From contig NZ_JADIVZ010000015.1 in assembly GCF_015319165.1 (NCBI RefSeq), forward strand, positions 20,659-84,658: DNA of 64,000 nucleotides, read 5' to 3'. Below the pieces are notes generated by a model. That model did no database searches, was not told the DNA's origin, and saw nothing but the letters and a program-made list of their open reading frames with translations. The position numbers and the translations under genes are program-made. Below, piece after piece: positions 34,825 to 43,160 of this stretch. Source of the stretch: Nocardioides acrostichi. GTDB taxonomy: Bacteria; Actinomycetota; Actinomycetes; Propionibacteriales; Nocardioidaceae. How positions within the stretch are numbered: position 1 is the first letter of the stretch; each line of letters starts with the position of its first letter.

Positions 34825-35723
34825 GCGATCGCCTGCCGGGAGGTGGCATCCAGGACGACGTCCTCGAGGCTGCGTCGTTGAGCGTGCAGCGAGCGCACCG
34901 GCACTCCGGCGCCCACCAGGGCGGCGTTGACCGAGGCGGCGTCCTGGTCCCGCACGAGCAGCCTCTCCCCGTCGACCGCCTCGACCCGCCCGACCAGCAG
35001 GCGCGCGGCGAGGTGGGGGTCGGGGGTGTCGACGACGAGGAGTCCCGTCGGGCCACAGACGGACGCCAGGTCGTCCTGGAGCACCAGCCGGCCAGCGTGC
35101 AGCACCCCGACGCGGGTACAGGTGCGCTCGATCTCGCTGAGTAGGTGGCTGGAGACCAGCACCGTGGTGCCGGCCGCGTTCAGGTCGAGCAGCAGCCGAC
35201 GGATCTCCTGGATGCCGGCCGGGTCCAGGCCGTTGGTGGGCTCGTCGAGCACCAGGAGACGGGGCCGGCGCATGAGGGCCGCGGCCAGCCCCAGCCGTTG
35301 GCGCATGCCGAGGGAGTAGGTGCGCACGGGGCGGCGATCGACCCCACCGAGACCGACCTGCTCGAGGGCGTCGTCGACCCGTCCAGCGCGGCCGGTCCGG
35401 CGCGACCCGGGACCGGCGGCGTCGAGCAGGGCGAGGTGGCGGCGGCCGGAGAGGTGCGGCGGTGCGGCGGGGCCCTCCACCAGCGCACCCACCTGGGGCA
35501 GCACACTGGCTCGTCGCGCCGGCATGGGTTCCCCCAGCACCTCGACGGTGCCGGAGGTCGGCAGGACCAGGCCGAGCAGCATCCGCACGGTGGTCGTCTT
35601 GCCGGATCCGTTGGCCCCCAGGAAGCCGAACACGTCACCCTCGCGCACGTCGAGCCCGACACCGTCGACAGCGGTGATGCGACCGAACCGCTTGGTCAGG
35701 CCCTCGGTGCGGATCACCTTCAT
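34821..35723 (-). CDS. ABC transporter ATP-binding protein (second locus)
   Basis: 300 residues: Walker A GANGSGKT (about 35-42), signature YSLGMRQRL, Walker B LLVLDEPTNGLDP, H-loop SSHLL. A C-terminal 70-residue domain follows (VDTPDPHLAARLLVGRVEAVDGERLLVRDQD), as in DrrA/CcmA-like exporters. It groups with the ATPase half of the fused protein at 20-22.5 kb by sequence pattern. ATG 35723 overlaps the stop of the preceding RseB-like gene. The pair forms a homodimeric-permease exporter of unknown cargo. Confidence 0.93.
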   Translation of the reverse strand: MKVIRTEGLTKRFGRITAVDGVGLDVREGDVFGFLGANGSGKTTTVRMLLGLVLPTSGTVEVLGEPMPARRASVLPQVGALVEGPAAPPHLSGRRHLALLDAAGPGSRRTGRAGRVDDALEQVGLGGVDRRPVRTYSLGMRQRLGLAAALMRRPRLLVLDEPTNGLDPAGIQEIRRLLLDLNAAGTTVLVSSHLLSEIERTCTRVGVLHAGRLVLQDDLASVCGPTGLLVVDTPDPHLAARLLVGRVEAVDGERLLVRDQDAASVNAALVGAGVPVRSLHAQRRSLEDVVLDATSRQAIA

Positions 35724-36820
35724 TGCGGCACGCCCACGTACTGGTAGCCGGCGATGACGTCACGGGCGACGGCGTGCAGCGTCGGGGGCGTCACGGTGCC
35801 GGCCACCAGCAGCCCGCCCTCTCCCTCTGCGCCGGTGAGCAGGACGCCGAGCGGCCCCACGGTCACCCGGGTGCCGGTTGCGCCCTGCCGCGCGCCCGGG
35901 GTCACGCCGAGCTGGTCGCGCAGCGCATCGGCCTCGCGGTCGCGCAGCGGGATGGCGACCACCTGCTCGGGACCGGTGCCGTAGACGCCCACGGCGCCGT
36001 TGGACCCGTCGGCCTCCAGCCCGCCGGCGCGCTGCGGGGCGATCAGTGGCGCGTACTGGTTCGCTGCGTCAGCGATGTCGAGCACGTCGTCGCGCTCGAC
36101 GCCGGCCCCCGGCGGGGTCGTGAACGACACCCGGGCCTCAGACGGCGTCGCCAGGTCCACGTCGACCGCCTCGCTCGTCAGGAAGCGACCGGATGCGTCG
36201 TACACCTCGACCCGCAGCGGCAACCCCGTGTCGGCGTCGGCCCAGACGTCCACGTGGTCGATGGTGGTGCGCGGTGAGGCCGGCACGAGCCGCAGCCCGG
36301 GGGCGGTGCGGTCTGCCACCCGCCTGGCGGGCAGCCGGGTCACGTCGTCCGGGCCGGCGCCGCGCAGCATCCGGGCGGCGAGCTCGGTGGGCAGCAGGTC
36401 CGCGGCGCGCGGCAGCCGCACCGAGGGTTCCTCCCCGAATCGCGCCTGGAGCCGCTCGTAATCCCAACGCACCGTGCGGTCACCGGTGCGCACCAGGTCC
36501 TGCTCGCCGGAGGTCGAGAGCTGGTCGACCCGCCAGTGATCCGCGTCCCGCCACCAGACCCGCATCCGTGTGCTGCCGCCGAACAGGGCGGCGACGTCGC
36601 TGAACTGGTCGGCGTCGGGAAGCGCGAGCGTGCCCGTGGTCTCCACCAGTCCCGACCAGGGCCGGTCCTCGGCGGCCTGGACGCGCCCGAGGAGGGTGCC
36701 GGCGTCAATGTCGACCGGACGGGTGGGCACGGCGCGGGCGAGCGGTGGACCCGCGGTCAGGGCCAGGGCGACCAGGGCCACGAGCAGCCAGCGGCGCCCC
36801 GTGCCCCGTCCTCGCGTCAT
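35720..36820 (-). CDS. Exported RseB/LolA-like lipid-binding-fold protein
   Basis: 366 residues with a signal peptide (MTRGRGTGRRWLLVALVALALTAG read as basic plus hydrophobic parts, cleavage near ARA). The mature half resembles the MucB/RseB N-terminal, LolA-like half barrel: VETTGTLALPDADQF, RMRVWWRDADHWRVDQLSTSGEQDLVRTGDRTVRWDYERLQ, and VDVWADADTGLPLRVEVYDASGRF. This fold binds lipid acyl chains. A C-terminal domain of about 130 residues follows. Located directly before an ABC-2 exporter in one operon, it could hand lipidic cargo to or from it. ATG 36820 overlaps the upstream gene's stop. Confidence 0.8.
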   Translation of the reverse strand: MTRGRGTGRRWLLVALVALALTAGPPLARAVPTRPVDIDAGTLLGRVQAAEDRPWSGLVETTGTLALPDADQFSDVAALFGGSTRMRVWWRDADHWRVDQLSTSGEQDLVRTGDRTVRWDYERLQARFGEEPSVRLPRAADLLPTELAARMLRGAGPDDVTRLPARRVADRTAPGLRLVPASPRTTIDHVDVWADADTGLPLRVEVYDASGRFLTSEAVDVDLATPSEARVSFTTPPGAGVERDDVLDIADAANQYAPLIAPQRAGGLEADGSNGAVGVYGTGPEQVVAIPLRDREADALRDQLGVTPGARQGATGTRVTVGPLGVLLTGAEGEGGLLVAGTVTPPTLHAVARDVIAGYQYVGVPQ

Positions 36821-37419
36821 GTGCTCCGACGGTACGTGCCCCAGCCCAGCAGCAGGCCTGCGAGCAGTGCGCCACCGGTGCCCAGCGTCAGATCCCCGAG
36901 GGTGTCGCGGTAGGCGCCGCCGGCCTCCTTGCCGTGCTGGATGAAGAGCAGGTACTCCCCCAGCTCCCAGAGCAGTGCGAGGAGGCAGCCGCTCCCGGTC
37001 ACCAGCGGCACCAGCACCCAGCGCGGTCGCACTCGGTCGGCGACGAGCAGGCCCAGGCCGAGCAGGAGGAGGAACCAGTGCACGGCGTGGCTCGCGTCGT
37101 CCCACCAGGAGACGCGGCGGAACAGGTCGAGCCAGTTGCCGGCCACGTCGGAGGCGAAGGGCAGCATCACCAGACCGAAGGCCGTCCAAGGGGCGCGCGC
37201 ACGGGCTCCCGCCCGGCGGGTGGCGAGCCACCAGACGATCACCGGGAGCAGCATCAGCGTCGGGTAGGCCCCTAGCCGTATGGCCCAGCCCTTGTCGACG
37301 AACTGACCGCGCGTTGCCTCGGTCGGCACCAGCACCGCAGCCAGCAGGCCGGCGAACGTGGCGACGAACACCACCGCCGGGAAGGTCGCGGTCGCACGTC
37401 CGGAGGAAGACTGCTGCAC
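36817..37419 (-). CDS. Integral membrane protein, DUF2238/YjdF-like
   Basis: 200 residues from GTG 37419, with about six helices. The loop WDDASHAVHWFLLLLGLGLLVADR and the C-terminal WELGEYLLFIQHGKEAGGAYRDTLGDLTLGTGGALLAGLLLG resemble the YjdF/DUF2238 family. It is the first gene of the operon that continues with the RseB/LolA-like protein and the ABC exporter, and ends in an ATGA overlap. Function unknown; family match is from pattern only. Confidence 0.65.
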   Translation of the reverse strand: MQQSSSGRATATFPAVVFVATFAGLLAAVLVPTEATRGQFVDKGWAIRLGAYPTLMLLPVIVWWLATRRAGARARAPWTAFGLVMLPFASDVAGNWLDLFRRVSWWDDASHAVHWFLLLLGLGLLVADRVRPRWVLVPLVTGSGCLLALLWELGEYLLFIQHGKEAGGAYRDTLGDLTLGTGGALLAGLLLGWGTYRRST

Positions 37420-37487
37420 CCGCTCAGTGTGCCCGCGCGGGCGAACGCCTGGGGAATGTCGTCGGGTTGGCGGACCTTGCACCGAGC

Positions 37488-38168
37488 ATGACAACGATCG
37501 GACTCATCGGCAGTGGCAACATCGGCAGCACGGTCGCGCGGCTCGCGGTCGACGCGGGGTACGACGTGGTCGTCTCGAACTCGCGTGGACCCGAGACGCT
37601 GGCAGACCTCGCGACGGACCTCGGCCCCCGGGCCCGAGCGGCGAGCGCAGCAGACGCCGCCGTGGCAGGCGACCTCGTGGTGGTCACGATCCCGCTCGGA
37701 AAGATCGACGGACTGCCCGCCGACCAACTGGCCGGTAAGACCGTGATCGACACGTGCAACTACTACCCCGAGCGCGACGGCGCGATCGCCGCCCTCGACG
37801 ACAAGCAGGCCACCACCAGCGAGCTGGTCGCCCAGCAGCTGCCCGGCGCCTCGGTGGTCAAGGGCTTCAACAACATCTTCTTCAAGCACCTCGGCTCGCT
37901 CCAGCGCCCCTCGGGTGCTGAGGACCGTGCCACGCTGATGATCGCCGGTGACGACGCCGACGCGAAGGCTCGCGTCGCCGCGTTCTTCGACGCGATCGGC
38001 TACGACACCTTCGACACCGGCAGTCTTGCCGACAGTTGGCGCTTCCAGCGCGACCAGCCTGCCTACGCCGGTGCCTACGCCGTCGACGGCAACTTCGAGC
38101 ACCCCCGGGCCGCCACGCGCTCCGACCTCGAGCCGCTGCTCGCGCAGGCGGACAGCAGTATCCGCTAA
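37488..38168 (+). CDS. NADP/F420-oxidoreductase-like protein (COG2085)
   Basis: 226 residues. N-terminal Rossmann motif GLIGSGNIGSTVARLAVDAGYDVVVSNSRGP (5-35) and a central VIDTCNYYPERDG. This matches the coenzyme F420:NADP oxidoreductase-like family, including NADP-dependent paralogues without F420 activity. The C-terminal GSLADSWRFQRDQPAYAGAYA is typical of the NADP-oxidoreductase branch that does not bind F420, so the true substrate is open. ATG 37488 is used; the longer frame above overlaps the divergent gene. A strong 16-bp stem-loop closes it. Confidence 0.85.
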   Translation: MTTIGLIGSGNIGSTVARLAVDAGYDVVVSNSRGPETLADLATDLGPRARAASAADAAVAGDLVVVTIPLGKIDGLPADQLAGKTVIDTCNYYPERDGAIAALDDKQATTSELVAQQLPGASVVKGFNNIFFKHLGSLQRPSGAEDRATLMIAGDDADAKARVAAFFDAIGYDTFDTGSLADSWRFQRDQPAYAGAYAVDGNFEHPRAATRSDLEPLLAQADSSIR

Positions 38169-38176
38169 AGAGCGAC

Positions 38177-38210
38177 AGAGGCGGGCTCCACCTCGGTGGA
38201 GCCCGCCTCT
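38177..38210. terminator. Strong bidirectional stem-loop terminator
   Basis: AGAGGCGGGCTCCACC and GGTGGAGCCCGCCTCT form a perfect 16-bp stem around TC (about 14 bp with a CTCG tetraloop). It lies 8 bases after the oxidoreductase stop and 18 bases before the 3' end of tRNA-Pro on the other strand, so it serves both. Confidence 0.85.
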
Positions 38211-38227
38211 GACCTGCAAGAACTCGG

Positions 38228-38301
<74 letters not shown>

Positions 38302-38372
38302 AACACCCCGCAGCGTGCGCGACGAGGCGGCTGTGACGATAGCGCACCGCGGTCCGCCGTTCGCAATCCGGG

Positions 38373-39800
38373 TCAGGTGAGGTGTTCGGTGCCGTCGGGG
38401 TCGACGAGGAAGTAGCGGCCGTGGGGACTGGTCCATAGATAGAACCCGGAGCGGATGCGCCGGTAGCGCCACCGCTTCTGGTTCTGACTGGGGTGGGTCT
38501 TGGCTCGGTGGTGGGTGCGGCACAACGGCGCCAACGTGTCGGTGCTGGTCTGGCCGGGCGGCCCGCCGTCGGACATGGGTACGTATTCGTCGATGTGGTC
38601 GAGGTCGACCCGCATCGCTGACCGTTGGCAGAAGGGGAACGCGCAGGTCTGACGCTGCTCCTTGACCCGGAACGCGATCCGGTCGGGTACCTCGTAGGCA
38701 TCGACGGCGACGGTCTCGGCCAGGTCGACGACCGGCCTCACGACCACCTGGGTGTCGGGGTTGCCGGCCCACGTGGCGACCTGCTCCGCGGTAACGGTCG
38801 CGCGGTGCGCGCCGGTGTCGGTGGAGACCCGGGCCAGGTGGAGACTGAGGGCATTGGTAGCCGGGTCGATCTGCTCCACGCCGCCGGAGTCGGTGGCGGC
38901 GTGGATCGCTGCGGCCGAGAGGCGTACGTGCAGCACGAGCTGCCGGGCGGGCACCGTGGTGGGCTTCGCCGTCGCCGCTGTGCCGGTCAGGTCGAGCATG
39001 GTCTGGTTCCTCGCGAGCTGACCCAACGCAGCAGCACGTCGCTCACCGAGCTCCAGGGGTGAGCCGAGGACGGCTTGTTCGGCGGCGAGGTGGCGGAGGG
39101 CGTAGTCGAGATCCTCGGCATCAGCCCGGTCCATGAGGCCATCGAGCCGGACCAGGCCGTCGAAGGCACACACCGCGCCCTGACCGGGTTGGTCGAGCTC
39201 GATCGTCACGTGCTTGACGGCGTGGGCGTCGGCGAGGTCGGCCTCAGCGGTCTCGGGCTCGTACCGGGCGATCGCGTCCGCGACGAGCCCGTCGAGGGCT
39301 CGGAGCCCGGTCTTGTGCGCGACCGGGGTGATCATCCGGTCCACGAACCCAGCAGCCTCGGGTCCGAGGCGCATGGTCTCCTCCGCAATCCTGCGGACCC
39401 GCCACGGAGCTACCCGCCCCGAGGTCATCGCCGACCAGAGCAGGGGGAGGCGGAAGCGGGTCTCCATCACCGCCCCCACGAACGCCCGACCCGAAGGATC
39501 GGAGCGACCGAGCGCGGTGGCGAGCTCGATGATCGCGAACTCCGCCACCAACGGCGTCCCCGGCCCACCGGCACCGACGAGCCGGTCACCACCCTCGACC
39601 TCATAGGCCGCCAGGAGCTCGTCGGTGACGATGCCCAGCGGGCCGCCGGCGACACAGTCCGGCACGTGACCCTCGGCGTGCGCGGCACACCACTCCGCGG
39701 CCGCGTCCCACAGACGGGCCTCGGCGGCCTGCGCTTCGCGTTGCGCCGACACCGCAGCGCTCAACAGCCCTGAGGGCTGGGGTGCGGAAGCCGTGGTCAT
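38373..39800 (-). CDS. DUF222/HNH endonuclease domain protein (13E12 repeat-like), SOS-controlled
   Basis: 475 residues. An N-terminal DUF222 domain (about 40-330) is followed by a C-terminal HNH nuclease: CAFPFCQRSAMRVDLDHIDEYVP, then LAPLCRTHHRAKTH, with Cys pairs for a zinc knuckle. The family is the 13E12 repeat group, multi-copy in many actinobacteria and of unclear role. ATG 39800 lies 6 bases after a perfect -10 TAGAAT with no leader, and a LexA-type box fills the spacer between -10 and -35. Gene is complete. Base composition is slightly less GC-rich than its neighbours, which fits its mobile-like distribution. Confidence 0.92.
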   Translation of the reverse strand: MTTASAPQPSGLLSAAVSAQREAQAAEARLWDAAAEWCAAHAEGHVPDCVAGGPLGIVTDELLAAYEVEGGDRLVGAGGPGTPLVAEFAIIELATALGRSDPSGRAFVGAVMETRFRLPLLWSAMTSGRVAPWRVRRIAEETMRLGPEAAGFVDRMITPVAHKTGLRALDGLVADAIARYEPETAEADLADAHAVKHVTIELDQPGQGAVCAFDGLVRLDGLMDRADAEDLDYALRHLAAEQAVLGSPLELGERRAAALGQLARNQTMLDLTGTAATAKPTTVPARQLVLHVRLSAAAIHAATDSGGVEQIDPATNALSLHLARVSTDTGAHRATVTAEQVATWAGNPDTQVVVRPVVDLAETVAVDAYEVPDRIAFRVKEQRQTCAFPFCQRSAMRVDLDHIDEYVPMSDGGPPGQTSTDTLAPLCRTHHRAKTHPSQNQKRWRYRRIRSGFYLWTSPHGRYFLVDPDGTEHLT

Positions 39801-39806
39801 GACCCG

Positions 39807-39833
39807 ATTCTAGTCGAACACCTGTTCTATCAA
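39807..39833 (-). promoter_or_regulatory. Leaderless promoter with a LexA (SOS) box
   Basis: On the minus strand: -35 TTGATA (39833-39828), SOS-type palindrome TAGAACAGGTGTTCGA (39829-39814, consensus TCGAAC-n4-GTTCGA with one mismatch), then -10 TAGAAT (39812-39807), 6 bases and ATG. The box abuts the -10, so bound LexA would block RNA polymerase. Confidence 0.75.
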
Positions 39834-39879
39834 AAGGTCCGACAGCGAACTGTGGAGAAGATGTTGCCTTGACCGTTAC

Positions 39880-39950
39880 GGGGTTTCGACGCGCTCGTCG
39901 CTGGCGCTCCTCCCGGCTCAACCACCGGCTGGCGCTCGTGCTCGACCACC
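39880..39950. repeat. Intergenic repeat element (GGGTTTCGACGCGCTC...CTCAACCACCGG)
   Basis: Between the HNH promoter and the end of der. It opens with GGGTTTCGACGCGCTCGTC and holds two copies of GCTGGCGCTC (about 39900 and 39929) and two ACCACCG units. It shares its 16-base core with 26299-26314 (one difference). No coding potential was seen. Confidence 0.55.
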
Positions 39951-39955
39951 GAGCT

Positions 39956-41317
39956 CTAGCTGCGCTTGCGCTTCTCCCGAGGCCGCTGCTGGAGCACGAT
40001 CGGCGTGCCGACGAAGCCGAACTCCTCGCGCAGCCGTCGCTCGACGAACCGCTCGTAGCCGGCGTCGAGCTTGCCGGAGGTGAAGAGGATGAAGGTCGGC
40101 GGCGCCGTGGACGCCTGGGTGCCGAAGAGGATCTTCGGCTGCTTGCCGCCGCGCACCGGGTGGGGGTGCTCGGCCACCATGCGACCGAGGAACGTGTTCA
40201 GGGCCCCGGTGCCAACGCGGGTCTCCCAGCCCTCGAGCGCCTTGTCGAGGGCGGGTACGAGCCGATCGACGTGCCAGCCGGTGCGGGCGGTGACGTTGAT
40301 GCGAGGCGCCCAGCTCACCTGCACCAGGTCGCGCTCGACCTCACGCTCGAGGTAGTAGCGGCGCTCCTCGTCGACCAGATCCCACTTGTTGAACGCGATC
40401 ACCAGGGCTCGACCGGCCTCGCGCACGGTCTGGAGGATGCGTACGTCCTGCTCGGAGATGCTCTCGCCGCCGTTGATCACCAACACCGCGACCTCCGCAC
40501 GGTCGATGGCGGTGCTGGTGCGCAGCGAGGCGTAGTACTCGTGCCCGGAGGCCTCCTTGACCCGCTTGCGCAGTCCGGCGGTGTCGATGAACCGCCACGT
40601 GCGACCACCCAGCTCGATCAGCTCGTCGACGGGGTCGACCGTGGTGCCGGCGACATTGTCGACGACGACCCGCTCGGACCCGGCCAGCTTGTTGAGCAGG
40701 GAGGACTTGCCGACGTTCGGCTTGCCCACGATCGCGATGCGTCGTGGCCCGCCCACCTCGGCCTCACGCTCCGGCGGCGGCTCGGGCAGTGCGGCGAGGA
40801 CGGCGTCGAGCATGTCGCCCGACCCGCGGCCGTGCATCGCCGAGACCGGCCACGGCTCCCCCAACCCCAGGTTCCACAGCGCGTACGACTCTGCCTCGGT
40901 GCGGGCGTCGTCGACCTTGTTCGCGGCCAGGACCACCGGCTTGCCGGAGGCCCGGAGAACCTTGACGACGGCCTCGTCGGAGTCGGTGATGCCGACCGTG
41001 GCGTCGACGACGAACAACACGGCGTCGGCCAGCGACACCGCGATCTCGGCCTGGGCCGCGATCCGCTCCGCGAGCCCACGGGCGTCAGGATCCCAACCGC
41101 CCGTGTCGACCACTGTGAAGGCGCGGCCGTTCCAGGACGCGTCGTAGGAGACCCGGTCGCGGGTGACGCCGGGGACGTCCTCGACGACGGCCTCGCGGCG
41201 TCCGATGATGCGGTTCACCAGGGTGGACTTGCCGACGTTCGGTCGGCCCACGACTGCCAGCACCGGCAGCGGCCCGTCGTCCCCGGTGTCGCTGGGGCGG
41301 GCAGGGGTGTCGGTCAT
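39956..41317 (-). CDS. der: GTPase Der (EngA)
   Basis: 453 residues with two tandem GTPase domains: first P-loop GRPNVGKST (about 23-31), second GKPNVGKSS (about 195), each with DTGGW/DTAGL switch II and NKVD/NKWD G4 motifs, then a C-terminal KH-like domain ending in a basic tail (RPREKRKRS). Der drives 50S ribosomal subunit maturation. The start is ATG 41317 with AGGAG upstream; it overlaps the plsC stop (ATGA). It is the last gene of a coupled chain with cmk and plsC, as in Rv1712-Rv1713. Stop codon is TAG. Confidence 0.97.
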   Translation of the reverse strand: MTDTPARPSDTGDDGPLPVLAVVGRPNVGKSTLVNRIIGRREAVVEDVPGVTRDRVSYDASWNGRAFTVVDTGGWDPDARGLAERIAAQAEIAVSLADAVLFVVDATVGITDSDEAVVKVLRASGKPVVLAANKVDDARTEAESYALWNLGLGEPWPVSAMHGRGSGDMLDAVLAALPEPPPEREAEVGGPRRIAIVGKPNVGKSSLLNKLAGSERVVVDNVAGTTVDPVDELIELGGRTWRFIDTAGLRKRVKEASGHEYYASLRTSTAIDRAEVAVLVINGGESISEQDVRILQTVREAGRALVIAFNKWDLVDEERRYYLEREVERDLVQVSWAPRINVTARTGWHVDRLVPALDKALEGWETRVGTGALNTFLGRMVAEHPHPVRGGKQPKILFGTQASTAPPTFILFTSGKLDAGYERFVERRLREEFGFVGTPIVLQQRPREKRKRS

Positions 41318-42078
41318 GGTGCTCCTACGTCGGTGATGCCGGTGGCGGGGTCGGGGTCCAGGTCGCCCACGGGCAGTGGGCCCGGCAGCTCCCGACCAGT
41401 GAGGGAACGCGCGGCGTCGAGCTGGGCGCGCATGTGCTGCCACAGCAACACCGACGTGGCCCGCACGTGTTCCTTGGTCCGGGGCCACGGTACGCGCTCC
41501 ACCCGGTAGGGCTCGCCGAAGACCACGTCGACGATACGACCGCGGGGCGGGATCGAATCGCTCGCGCCCCCAGGGTCACGGGTGCCGAAGAAGGTCACCG
41601 GCACCACCGACGCGCCGGCGACCAGCGCCAGGTAGGCGGCTCCTCGGTGGAAGCGCCGCATGTCCCCCGAGCCTCGTCGCCCCTCCGGGAAGATGCCGAC
41701 GGTACCGCCTTCGCGCAGCACCCGCACGCACGCACGCACGGCCGAGGGGTCGGGGCCGAGCCGGTAGAGCGGGATCTGCCCGGAGTGCAGCAGGAAGGTG
41801 CCCAGGGCACCGTCGAACATCTCGAGCTTCGTCAGCGCGTGCACCGGCCGCGGCGCGAAGATGGCCAACAACGGACCGTCGGAGATGCCGACGTGATTGG
41901 CCGCGAACACGACCGGGCCACGGCGAGGCACCCGCTCGGTGCCGTGCAGGCGTACCCGCAGTCGCCGACGGATGATCCAGCGCGCCAGCGGTCGGAGCGG
42001 ATGCAGCAGGTAGCGGTGCGGGTGCGGTGTCCGATCGGTCCGGGGCAGCTCGTGGTGCGCGGCCTCGCGTGTGTTCAC
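41314..42078 (-). CDS. 1-acyl-sn-glycerol-3-phosphate acyltransferase (PlsC family)
   Basis: 254 residues. Catalytic HX4D is in AANHVGISDGPLL, with the second block FPEGRRGSGDMRRFHRGA and the VPVTFFGTRD motif, which together define PlsC-type acyltransferases. It makes phosphatidic acid at the membrane. The N-terminal 45 residues are basic with one amphipathic stretch. GTG 42078 overlaps the cmk stop (GTGA). Insertion between cmk and der is common in actinobacteria. Confidence 0.92.
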   Translation of the reverse strand: MNTREAAHHELPRTDRTPHPHRYLLHPLRPLARWIIRRRLRVRLHGTERVPRRGPVVFAANHVGISDGPLLAIFAPRPVHALTKLEMFDGALGTFLLHSGQIPLYRLGPDPSAVRACVRVLREGGTVGIFPEGRRGSGDMRRFHRGAAYLALVAGASVVPVTFFGTRDPGGASDSIPPRGRIVDVVFGEPYRVERVPWPRTKEHVRATSVLLWQHMRAQLDAARSLTGRELPGPLPVGDLDPDPATGITDVGAP

Positions 42079-42749
42079 GCCCCCGCCTCGACCGCCCGGA
42101 CCAGCGAGACCACCTGGTCGATCACCTGCTCGAGTGAGAGGTGCGTGGTGTCGAGGTGGGCGGCGCCGTCGGCCATCGTGAGTGGGGACGCCGCGCGCCC
42201 GGAGTCGATCTCGTCGCGACGACGCAGACTCGCCTCGGTGCTGGCGAGATCGGAGCCGCCCTCCTCGGCCGCGCGACGCGCCGCACGCGCCGCGGGGTCG
42301 GCGGTGAGGTAGAGCTTCACCGGCGCCTCCGGCGCGACCGTCGAACCGATGTCGCGACCCTCGACCACGATGCCGGACCCGGCGCGGGCCTCGTCGATGT
42401 GCGCCCGCTGAAGAGCGACGAGCTGCTCGCGCACCTCGGGAACGGCCGCCACCGGCGATACCGCGTCGTTGACCTCCGGCGACCGGATCGGCCCCGACAC
42501 GTCGACGCCGTCGACGTGGATGGTGGGCGCCGCCGGGTCGGTTCCGGTCTCGATCGTCGGCTCGGAGCAGCGCGCGGCCACCGCCGCGGGATCGTGCACG
42601 TCGACGCCGTGCTCGAGCATCCACCACGTCATCGCGCGATACATCGCCCCGGTGTCGAGGTAGCGCAGCCCCAGCGCGGAGGCGACGCCACGGCAGGTGC
42701 TCGACTTGCCCGAGCCCGACGTGCCGTCGACGGCCACCACGATCCCCAT
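42075..42749 (-). CDS. cmk: Cytidylate kinase
   Basis: 224 residues. P-loop VAVDGTSGSGKSSTCRGVASALGLRYLDTGAMYRA, the CMP-binding insert with EVNDAVSPVAAVPEVREQLVALQR, and the conserved GIVVEGRDIGSTVAPEA block. It phosphorylates CMP/dCMP. ATG 42749 is taken; a GTG directly before it (42752) would add one residue. It follows aroH closely and starts the cmk-plsC-der coupled unit. Confidence 0.96.
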   Translation of the reverse strand: MGIVVAVDGTSGSGKSSTCRGVASALGLRYLDTGAMYRAMTWWMLEHGVDVHDPAAVAARCSEPTIETGTDPAAPTIHVDGVDVSGPIRSPEVNDAVSPVAAVPEVREQLVALQRAHIDEARAGSGIVVEGRDIGSTVAPEAPVKLYLTADPAARAARRAAEEGGSDLASTEASLRRRDEIDSGRAASPLTMADGAAHLDTTHLSLEQVIDQVVSLVRAVEAGA

Positions 42750-42763
42750 CACGGGGCGTCAGC

Positions 42764-43147
42764 CTACTGGTCGGGCACCGACCGCACGCGCGAGAGGTCC
42801 GAGCGCAAGGCGGCAGCGCCGTGCAGGTACACGTGCGTGATGTCGGCGCGCGGGAGGTCGGTCTCGACGTGCGCCATCATCCGCACCACTCGGGGCATCG
42901 ACCTCTCGATCTCGAGCTCGCGCGCACACAGGAGCGGGATCTCACCGAAGCCGAGCCGACGCGCCGCGTAGGCGGGGAACTCCGAGACCAGGTCGGAGGT
43001 CGCGGTGAAGATCACGGAGATGAAGTCGTCGACCTCCAGGCCGTTGGCCTCCATGAGGTCCAGCACCATCTCGGCGACCCGCTCGAGCATGTGGTCACGG
43101 ACGTCGGCCTCGAGCTGCGTGGCCCCTCGGATCGCTCGCACTGCCAT
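42764..43147 (-). CDS. aroH: Chorismate mutase, AroH class
   Basis: 127 residues of the trimeric AroH fold, not the AroQ helical type. Active-site residues align with B. subtilis AroH: R7 (RAIRGAT), E77 (CARELEI), R89 (VVRMMAHVETD) and Y107 (HVYLHGA). It converts chorismate to prephenate for Phe and Tyr. It sits between an rsuA-family synthase gene and cmk. A TAGCCT hexamer lies 6 bases before the ATG, so it may also have a leaderless start of its own. The stop is TAG. Confidence 0.95.
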   Translation of the reverse strand: MAVRAIRGATQLEADVRDHMLERVAEMVLDLMEANGLEVDDFISVIFTATSDLVSEFPAYAARRLGFGEIPLLCARELEIERSMPRVVRMMAHVETDLPRADITHVYLHGAAALRSDLSRVRSVPDQ

Positions 43148-43160
43148 GGGAGGAGGCTAC

